Source: Marinomonas transparens (GTDB lineage: Bacteria; Pseudomonadota; Gammaproteobacteria; Pseudomonadales; Marinomonadaceae). From it: DNA of 64,000 nt. Positions 58,588 to 64,000 of this stretch are shown piece by piece. The DNA lies in the NCBI RefSeq assembly GCF_016463975.1, contig NZ_JAEMNX010000018.1:57705-121704 (forward strand), read 5' to 3'. A program made the translations under genes and the position numbers. Positions within the stretch are counted from its first letter, which is position 1; each line of letters opens with the position of its first letter. The notes below the pieces were generated by a model, which was not told where the DNA came from, did not search any database, and saw only the letters and a program-made list of their open reading frames with translations.

Positions 58588-59970
58588 GTGACCCAGTTTC
58601 ATCACTCCCTAGATACCATCCTGCCAACTAAGCTCACCGCATTACTCGCAGACATGGGATTCACTGCTTTTACCCCGATTCAAGAGCAAAGCTTGCCAGC
58701 CATCATTGACGGCAAAGACATACTTGCTCAAGCGCAAACGGGTAGCGGTAAAACCATTGCCTTTGCCATTGGTCTACTACTGAAAATCAACCCTCGTTTC
58801 TTTGGTGTACAAGCACTTGTAATGTGCCCAACCCGAGAACTCGCCGATCAGGTGTCCAAAGAAATTCGCAAAGTGGCACGCTTCCAAGACAACATCAAAG
58901 TGCTAAGCCTATGTGGCGGTATGCCCTTTGGCCCACAAATTGGTTCCTTGGAACACGGTGCACATATTGTGGTTGGTACTCCAGGCCGATTAATGGAACA
59001 TCTACGCAAAGGCACGTTACGCCTAAGTGCTCTTAATACTCTAGTACTAGATGAAGCAGACCGCATGCTTGATATGGGTTTTGTTGACAGTATTCGTGAA
59101 GTCGTCGAGCTAACACCGGCAAATCGCCAAACACTTTTATTTTCTGCTACCTACGGCGATACCATTGAAGCCTTAAGCGCCGAATTCCAAAATAAGCCAG
59201 TCTCCATCAAGGTAGAAGCACAAGAAGACCTTAAACCTAATATTGAGCAATTCTTTATACGCAGTGAAAACAAAGACAAATGCGACACATTATTAGCCAC
59301 CTTGCAGCATTTTGAACCACGCCAAGCCATCGTCTTCTGCAACACCAAAGCAGAATGTCAAATAGTCGCAGACTGGCTAGATCAGCATAAAGTGGCAGCC
59401 CAAGCTATTCACGGTGATCTGGAGCAAAGACAACGTGACCAAGTATTAGTACGCTTTAGTAACCAAAGCAGTTGTGTGCTAGTTGCCACAGACGTTGCGG
59501 CTCGTGGTATCGACGTGAAAGAAGTGGATTTGATTGTGAACTATGACACCACCCGCGACACCGATGTTCATACTCACCGTATTGGTCGAACGGGCCGGGC
59601 CGGCGCCGCAGGTATTGCCGCTAACCTAGTCACCTCGAAAGACGATTACAAAGTCCGTGATATCGAAACCCGCTTTGCCATACAAGCCAATTTCATCGAA
59701 CTTGAAGCCGTCGACCCGGATTACCGCCTAGTGCCACAAAAAACCACCATCTCTTTTGATGCCGGCCGTAAAAACAAACTCCGTCCAGGGGACATCCTAG
59801 GCGCATTAACCGCAGGCCTTGGATTGGACAAATCTCAAGTGGGCAAAATCGATATCTTTGATTTTCATGCTTATGTTTCCATCGACAACAGCGTCGCAAA
59901 AAGCGTTGTCAAAGCCTTTGAAAACAAAAAAATCAAAGGCCGAAATATCCGCGCTCGCATCTTACGCTAA
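58588..59970 (+). CDS. dbpA: ATP-dependent RNA helicase DbpA
   Basis: A 460-residue DEAD-box helicase that acts on 23S rRNA helix 92 during large-subunit assembly. Motifs: Walker A AQTGSGKT, PTRELA, DEADRMLDMGF, SAT, HRIGRTGRAG. The C-terminal RNA-binding domain (KNKLRPGDILGALTAGLGL to the end) is the DbpA-specific part. Start is a GTG with AGACAGG upstream. The next gene overlaps its stop by one base (TAATG). Confidence 0.96.
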   Translation: MTQFHHSLDTILPTKLTALLADMGFTAFTPIQEQSLPAIIDGKDILAQAQTGSGKTIAFAIGLLLKINPRFFGVQALVMCPTRELADQVSKEIRKVARFQDNIKVLSLCGGMPFGPQIGSLEHGAHIVVGTPGRLMEHLRKGTLRLSALNTLVLDEADRMLDMGFVDSIREVVELTPANRQTLLFSATYGDTIEALSAEFQNKPVSIKVEAQEDLKPNIEQFFIRSENKDKCDTLLATLQHFEPRQAIVFCNTKAECQIVADWLDQHKVAAQAIHGDLEQRQRDQVLVRFSNQSSCVLVATDVAARGIDVKEVDLIVNYDTTRDTDVHTHRIGRTGRAGAAGIAANLVTSKDDYKVRDIETRFAIQANFIELEAVDPDYRLVPQKTTISFDAGRKNKLRPGDILGALTAGLGLDKSQVGKIDIFDFHAYVSIDNSVAKSVVKAFENKKIKGRNIRARILR

Positions 59971-60347
59971 TGATTCAACGCTTTTTTACCTTCTGCCAAT
60001 CACCGACAGCACAAGCTGTCGGTTTCTGCATTGGCGCATTCATTATTAGCCTCTCCACCCTTTCCCCTGCCGAATACCTACCGCCTACACCGGGCTCAGA
60101 TAAACTGCACCACGTCCTTGGCTTTGGTGGCTGGGCGCTCATGTGTGCTTTCGGCCCAACCCGCCGCTTTCTCTATATGGCAGCATTCATCGTCTTTTGG
60201 GGTGGCATGATTGAGCTTATTCAGCCCTATGTGAATCGCTATGGTGAATGGCTAGATTTTTATGCAGATACTTTTGGTGTCGTTTTGGTACTGTTCGGCA
60301 AAGGGCTTTTTGACCACTTTAACAAATCTAAGCACAAGGCTAGATGA
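59970..60347 (+). CDS. VanZ-family small membrane protein
   Basis: A 125-residue membrane protein with about four helices. The segment PGSDKLHHVLGFGGWALMCA and the later GMIELIQPYVNRYGEWLDFY match the VanZ-like family (also called YjbE/teicoplanin-resistance-like), which is widespread and of unclear function. The ATG overlaps the dbpA stop. Confidence 0.85.
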   Translation: MIQRFFTFCQSPTAQAVGFCIGAFIISLSTLSPAEYLPPTPGSDKLHHVLGFGGWALMCAFGPTRRFLYMAAFIVFWGGMIELIQPYVNRYGEWLDFYADTFGVVLVLFGKGLFDHFNKSKHKAR

Positions 60348-60375
60348 AAGCACAGAAAAGACCTGCTAAAGTGTA

Positions 60376-60385
60376 ACCGATCGGT
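60376..60385. promoter_or_regulatory. TetR-type operator-like palindrome before guaD
   Basis: ACCGATCGGT is a perfect 10-base palindrome (extended to 14 with one mismatch, TAACCGATCGGTCA), 51 bases upstream of the guanine deaminase start. Such sites are typical of TetR-family repressors. No TetR gene is in the window. Confidence 0.3.
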
Positions 60386-60435
60386 CAGAACAGTGTTTGA
60401 AAAAACCTTTACGAAAGACACCTAAGAGAGAATCC

Positions 60436-61740
60436 ATGAGCCACTTAAAAGCCTGGCGTGCCGCCATTGTTCATTGCATCGCAGACCCAAAAGACGTGGG
60501 CATCGAAGCCGCTTATGATTATTTTGAAGACGGTTTACTGGTCGTCGACAATGACAAAATTCACGCCCTAGGTGACGCCACAACACTACTCGCTAACTTG
60601 CCCAATGACTTGCAAATTGAACACCATCCAGACGCGATCATCACTCCGGGCTTTATCGATACCCATATTCATTACCCACAAACCGACATGATTGGTTCCT
60701 ACGGGGAACAGCTGCTCACTTGGCTAAATACCTACACCTTTCCAGAAGAAAGCAAATTCAGCGACAAAGCCCACGCCAGAAACGTCGCGGACCGTTTTTT
60801 AAAAGAACTATTACGCAATGGCACCACTACCGCTTTAGTATTTGGTACAGTGCATAAAGTCTCGGTCGAGGCTTTTTTTGAAGCCAGTGAAGTGCATAAC
60901 TTAAGAATGATTTGCGGCAAGGTGATGATGGACCGCAACGCCCCAGATTACCTCACCGACACCCCAGAAAGCAGCTACCAAGAAAGCAAACAACTGATAG
61001 ACACTTGGCATAACAAAGGTCGCTTACACTATGCGATTACACCGCGTTTTGCTCCAACCAGCTCAGATGAGCAGCTGCAATTAGCAGGTAAATTATTAAG
61101 CGAATATCAAGACGTTTATCTTCATACCCACTTATCAGAGAACCAAGACGAATGCGCTTGGGTACAAGAGCTGTTTCCCAAAAGCACTCACTATTTAGAT
61201 GTTTACGACCAACACAAACTACTCAGCGAACGCTCTGTATTTGCCCACGGCATCCACCTTTGTGATGACGAATACCATAGACTCCACGAAACCGGCTCAG
61301 CCATATCCTTTTGCCCAACCTCTAACCTCTTCATCGGCAGCGGCTTATTCAAACTCAGCAAAGCAGAAGAGCATAAGGTCAATGTAGGGATGGGGACAGA
61401 CGTCGGCGGCGGCACCAGCTTCTCTATGCTGCAAACCATGAACGAAGCCTACAAGGTCATCCAACTGCAAAATGAAAACCTAAGTCCAATAAAATCCCTT
61501 TACTTGTCTACCCTAGGTGGTGCTAAAGCCCTTCGCTTAGAAGATAAAATCGGCAATCTAGCCGTCGGTAGTGAAGCGGATTTCATCATCCTAGACAAAA
61601 AAGCCACCCCCTTATTAAATTCGCGCTTGGCACTGTCTAAAAACATTGAAGAAAGCCTGTTTGTCTTCATGACCATAGGAGACGACAGAGCCATACAAGC
61701 GACCTATTCTGCAGGGCTGTGTGTTCATCGCCGTGACTAG
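60436..61740 (+). CDS. guaD: Guanine deaminase
   Basis: A 434-residue amidohydrolase that turns guanine into xanthine. The metal motif FIDTHIHYPQTD (residues about 73-84), HTHLSENQDE with further ligand His, FAHGIHL, and the late GTDVGGG with Asp are all visible. The start is the ATG at 60436 with GAGAGAA upstream. Length matches the family. It lies 88 bases after the VanZ gene and ends at a terminator. Confidence 0.95.
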   Translation: MSHLKAWRAAIVHCIADPKDVGIEAAYDYFEDGLLVVDNDKIHALGDATTLLANLPNDLQIEHHPDAIITPGFIDTHIHYPQTDMIGSYGEQLLTWLNTYTFPEESKFSDKAHARNVADRFLKELLRNGTTTALVFGTVHKVSVEAFFEASEVHNLRMICGKVMMDRNAPDYLTDTPESSYQESKQLIDTWHNKGRLHYAITPRFAPTSSDEQLQLAGKLLSEYQDVYLHTHLSENQDECAWVQELFPKSTHYLDVYDQHKLLSERSVFAHGIHLCDDEYHRLHETGSAISFCPTSNLFIGSGLFKLSKAEEHKVNVGMGTDVGGGTSFSMLQTMNEAYKVIQLQNENLSPIKSLYLSTLGGAKALRLEDKIGNLAVGSEADFIILDKKATPLLNSRLALSKNIEESLFVFMTIGDDRAIQATYSAGLCVHRRD

Positions 61741-61758
61741 GCTCGCTTCCAAATAACA

Positions 61759-61786
61759 AAAAGCGGCTAATGCCTAAGCCGCTTTT
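61759..61786. terminator. Terminator of guaD
   Basis: AAAAGCGGCT (61759-61768) pairs with AGCCGCTTTT (61777-61786), a perfect 10-base-pair stem ending in T-run. Confidence 0.85.
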
Positions 61787-61852
61787 GATTCCTATTTCTG
61801 TTAGTATCTGTTTTCAAATCTACTGTAAATACAACCTTAAAAAGAGTCTTCC

Positions 61853-61987
61853 GTGGAAAAAACACTCGTTTTAGCACTCGGCATCATCGCCATTCTATTT
61901 ATTACTGCGGCATTGAGCATTGCCCTAATGCTCATCAAAAAGCATAACCAGCTAAAAGCAAAGCCCAAAAAACACCAAAAGCCTTAA
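61853..61987 (+). CDS. Small membrane protein, 44 residues
   Basis: A GTG-started frame with AAGAG six bases upstream, coding for EKTLVLALGIIAILFITAAL, a continuation of that helix, and a basic tail rich in Lys (LKAKPKKHQKP). Topology: one membrane helix at residues 4-29 with the tail in the cytosol. It overlaps the end of the minus-strand gene at 61984 by four bases. Family not recognised. Below the usual length for gene calling, so easily missed. Confidence 0.6.
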   Translation: MEKTLVLALGIIAILFITAALSIALMLIKKHNQLKAKPKKHQKP

Positions 61988-62487
61988 GGATAAATCCTCA
62001 CTATTCCACTTTTTCCTTCCATGTCACCCACAATCCATACCTTTTCAAAACCATGGGGCTGTGGAATATTAATCAAGTGCTCCAACACTTTAATATCTTC
62101 CTTACTCCATGCTGGATGAGCATTACGAATAACTAGCCACACTCGCACTGAGTCATATTTTTTCGTCGCTTTAATCTCCAGAATGCGATTTAAGGATTGC
62201 AGTAAGCGAGTGTCAGCAGGTTCGTCTTTTAAGGCATGTAAAGTGGCTCGTGTTTTATCTGAGAGGTCGCGCCCAAGAATCGCCATGGCCTCTTCTTCTG
62301 AACCATAAAGGTGAGCAATCTCTAAATCCAAACGCTCCCCCTCTAACATGCAAGATACATCAGGACGAATCGGATTGTTGTGCCAAATATGACGAATAGG
62401 CTTACCCGTATTGCGTTCATAGCAGCGCATGAAAAGTTTAGCAGCCTGATGCTCAAGCTCTATTTTTTCCCTATCACTGTCATGCAT
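61984..62487 (-). CDS. Unknown protein, possible nuclease-like fold
   Basis: A 167-residue cytosolic protein from the ATG at 62487 (GGGGGC upstream; a longer frame lacks a good site). I recognise no family. The block RPDVSCMLEGERLDLEIAHL resembles the beta-hairpin and D-E-X core of PD-(D/E)XK-like proteins but lacks the Lys, so nuclease activity is doubtful. It stands between two plus-strand genes. Confidence 0.65.
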   Translation of the reverse strand: MHDSDREKIELEHQAAKLFMRCYERNTGKPIRHIWHNNPIRPDVSCMLEGERLDLEIAHLYGSEEEAMAILGRDLSDKTRATLHALKDEPADTRLLQSLNRILEIKATKKYDSVRVWLVIRNAHPAWSKEDIKVLEHLINIPQPHGFEKVWIVGDMEGKSGIVRIYP

Positions 62488-62693
62488 GATGCCCCCAATA
62501 CAACCTAAATTTAATACGGATTTAACCCTTATCATCAACTAGAGAAAGTGATAAGTACCAAGTCAAACCACTTACCTTTACACTTCCTCATTTCATGCAC
62601 ACAACAATAAACTATGCGTCATAAAGCCTAAGTATAATTCGACCTTATAGCATTGCTTTTGCTTCTCAACATTTTATTAGGATAAAGTTAATA

Positions 62694-63941
62694 ATGGAAA
62701 ACGCCCACAACAACACTTCCGCATCAGGCATGGCTGCAAAAGAATTTACTCTTTTGGTGGCACTGCTTATGTCCATTGCCGCAATATCCATTGATGCCTT
62801 GCTGCCAGCTCTGGGCATTATTGGCCAAGAACTTGGCGCAACAACGGCCAATCAACCACAGCTACTTATTAGCATGTTGTTCTTAGGCATGGCCCTTGGA
62901 CAGCTAATTTGCGGGCCGTTATCGGATGCTCTTGGTCGTCGACCAATTTTATTTGGGGGCCTTGCCCTGTACACCCTAGGCACAATCGTTTGCTACCAAG
63001 CCACCAGCCTAGAAACCTTAATGCTCGGTCGCTTTATCCAAGGGCTCGGTGTTGCAGGCCCTTATATTTCTGCGATCTCTCTGGTTCGCGACCTGTACCA
63101 TGGTGCTCAAATGGCACGCATCATGTCTTTGGTGATGACGGTATTTGTCCTCGTGCCTGCCATTGCGCCCTCTCTTGGACAAGGCATCATGTTTATAACA
63201 GATGACTGGCGTGGCATTTTTGAAATGTACCTTGCCTATGGCGCTCTCATCTTTATTTGGATTGTCCTCAGATTAAAAGAAACCCTACCCAAAACAAATC
63301 GCATCGCGTTTTCTACACAAGGTTTCTATGAAGGTTTTAAAGAGGTGCTCACGAACCGCATCACCGCCAGCTATACGGTATGCATGGGCTTGTTCATTGG
63401 TAGCTTTATTGGCTACTTAAATTCTTCGCAACAGATTTTTCAGGTGCAATTTGAAACGGGCAACATGTTCTCTGTTTACTTTGGCTTACTGGCTTTAGTA
63501 CTCGGCGTCTCATCCCTATTAAACGCACGTTTTGTCGGTAAATATGGCGCAAAATTCATCGCCTTTCGTGCCATCGTCAGCGTGGTATTTGCGTCGGCTA
63601 TTTTCCTTGCCCTACATGCCTTTATCAGCATTAGCTTATGGATGTTCCTAATTTACGCGGCAATCTTGTTCTTCGCTTTTGGCTTGTTATTTGGCAATGT
63701 CAACTCACTGGCAATGGAACCAATGGGACACGTAGCGGGTATTGCTTCCGCCGTCATTGGCTCAGTATCTTCCATTATGTCTATGGTTATCGGCACCGTC
63801 ATTGGCCAACTGTACAACAACACGCTCATCCCAGTTTCAGCGGGCTTTATGATCATGGGGGCACTTGCCTTATGCCTCATCTATTGGGCAGAAAAAGGTC
63901 GCATTGAAGAAATTAGCGAAATAGAAAACGTAACGGCTTAG
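62694..63941 (+). CDS. Bcr/CflA-family multidrug MFS exporter
   Basis: A 415-residue major facilitator with twelve predicted helices. The motif A region FLGMALGQLICGPLSDALGR (about residues 63-82, with GRRP following) and GRFIQGLGVAGPYIS are typical of Bcr/CflA drug:H+ antiporters of the DHA1 group. In E. coli Bcr gives bicyclomycin and sulfonamide resistance; the substrate here is not known. Confidence 0.9.
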   Translation: MENAHNNTSASGMAAKEFTLLVALLMSIAAISIDALLPALGIIGQELGATTANQPQLLISMLFLGMALGQLICGPLSDALGRRPILFGGLALYTLGTIVCYQATSLETLMLGRFIQGLGVAGPYISAISLVRDLYHGAQMARIMSLVMTVFVLVPAIAPSLGQGIMFITDDWRGIFEMYLAYGALIFIWIVLRLKETLPKTNRIAFSTQGFYEGFKEVLTNRITASYTVCMGLFIGSFIGYLNSSQQIFQVQFETGNMFSVYFGLLALVLGVSSLLNARFVGKYGAKFIAFRAIVSVVFASAIFLALHAFISISLWMFLIYAAILFFAFGLLFGNVNSLAMEPMGHVAGIASAVIGSVSSIMSMVIGTVIGQLYNNTLIPVSAGFMIMGALALCLIYWAEKGRIEEISEIENVTA

Positions 63942-63948
63942 TGTTAAA

Positions 63949-63972
63949 GGGGTCAGATCCTGAGGGATCCCC
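63949..63972. repeat. REP-like hairpin at right edge
   Basis: GGGGTCAGATCC and GGATCCCC form a bulged hairpin (inner stem GATCC/GGATC, outer GGG/CCC with a TCA bulge), eight bases after the MFS stop. It looks like REP palindromes near RAYT transposases, but only one copy is in view. It may serve as a terminator. Confidence 0.35.
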
Positions 63973-64000
63973 ACGAATTTAATATAAATAACAATTAGTT

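Noticed and set aside
1..64000. CRISPR arrays, rRNA genes, prophage or complete insertion sequences
   Set aside because: No regularly spaced repeats, rRNA signatures, integrases, transposases or phage structural genes were seen in either strand.

Overview
The window is about 64 kb of chromosome from a gammaproteobacterium, most likely a marine Oceanospirillales member close to Marinomonas. The evidence is a complete sodium-pumping NADH dehydrogenase (nqrA-F with nqrM and apbE), an NhaB Na+/H+ antiporter, moderate G+C, gammaproteobacterial gene orders (tig-clpP-clpX-lon-hupB-ppiD; mltD-gloB-methyltransferase-rnhA-dnaQ; mfd-csiV) and a family profile (FolX, CsiV, KdkA, DbpA, AcpH, Cti). The genus is an inference from synteny and protein flavour; no database search was possible. 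It is overwhelmingly core chromosome: no rRNA, CRISPR array, prophage or complete insertion sequence was seen.

Layout. 1-3735 (+): end of a VWA/TPR Bat protein (cut by the left edge), batD and a Dyp-type peroxidase. 3871-12183 (-): protein quality control, namely ppiD, tRNA-Asp, hupB, lon, clpX, clpP and tig, followed upstream by tRNA-Arg. 12726-14157 (+): a YihY-type membrane protein and a purine phosphoribosyltransferase. 14231-22892 (-): sthA and the Na+-NQR operon with its maturation genes. 23309-27908 (+): folX, mfd, csiV. 27989-29029 (-): sohB. 29277-30779 (+): nhaB. 30864-35371: dnaQ-rnhA-methyltransferase (-) back to back with gloB and mltD (+). 35456-38799 (-): ppnP, a GcvA-like LysR regulator, a DEAD-box helicase and a DUF1285 gene. 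38984-42681: a MetF-like reductase and an LPS group (GT9 heptosyltransferase, kdkA, lpxL). 42743-49293 (-): a flavin monooxygenase, cti, an unknown acidic protein, yacL, ylqF and acpH. 49519-56005 (+): a five-gene oligopeptide ABC transporter and a LysR gene. 56038-58407 (-): a CHASE-GGDEF-EAL protein. 58588-63941: dbpA, a VanZ-like gene, guanine deaminase, a new 44-residue membrane protein, an unknown gene on the minus strand, and a Bcr/CflA drug exporter.

How it works together. NQR exports Na+ during NADH oxidation; ApbE attaches the covalent FMNs to NqrB and NqrC; NqrM assists metal-centre assembly; SthA balances NADH and NADPH; NhaB is a second user of the same ion. Trigger factor, ClpXP, Lon and PpiD form a folding and degradation block. 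The LPS genes and cti adapt the envelope.

The most interesting unlisted signal is a plus-strand transcription unit at about 48567-48727, lying between two minus-strand genes. It has an FNR/Anr-like box centred near -41.5, a TATACT -10, about 112 nt with two stem-loops, and a strong terminator with a T tract. This is the layout of an oxygen-regulated small RNA. Other leads are a 47-bp palindrome flanked by 5-bp direct repeats at the cti stop codon, two tiny membrane-protein ORFs, a possible leader peptide before nqrA, and a degenerate GGDTF site in the c-di-GMP protein.
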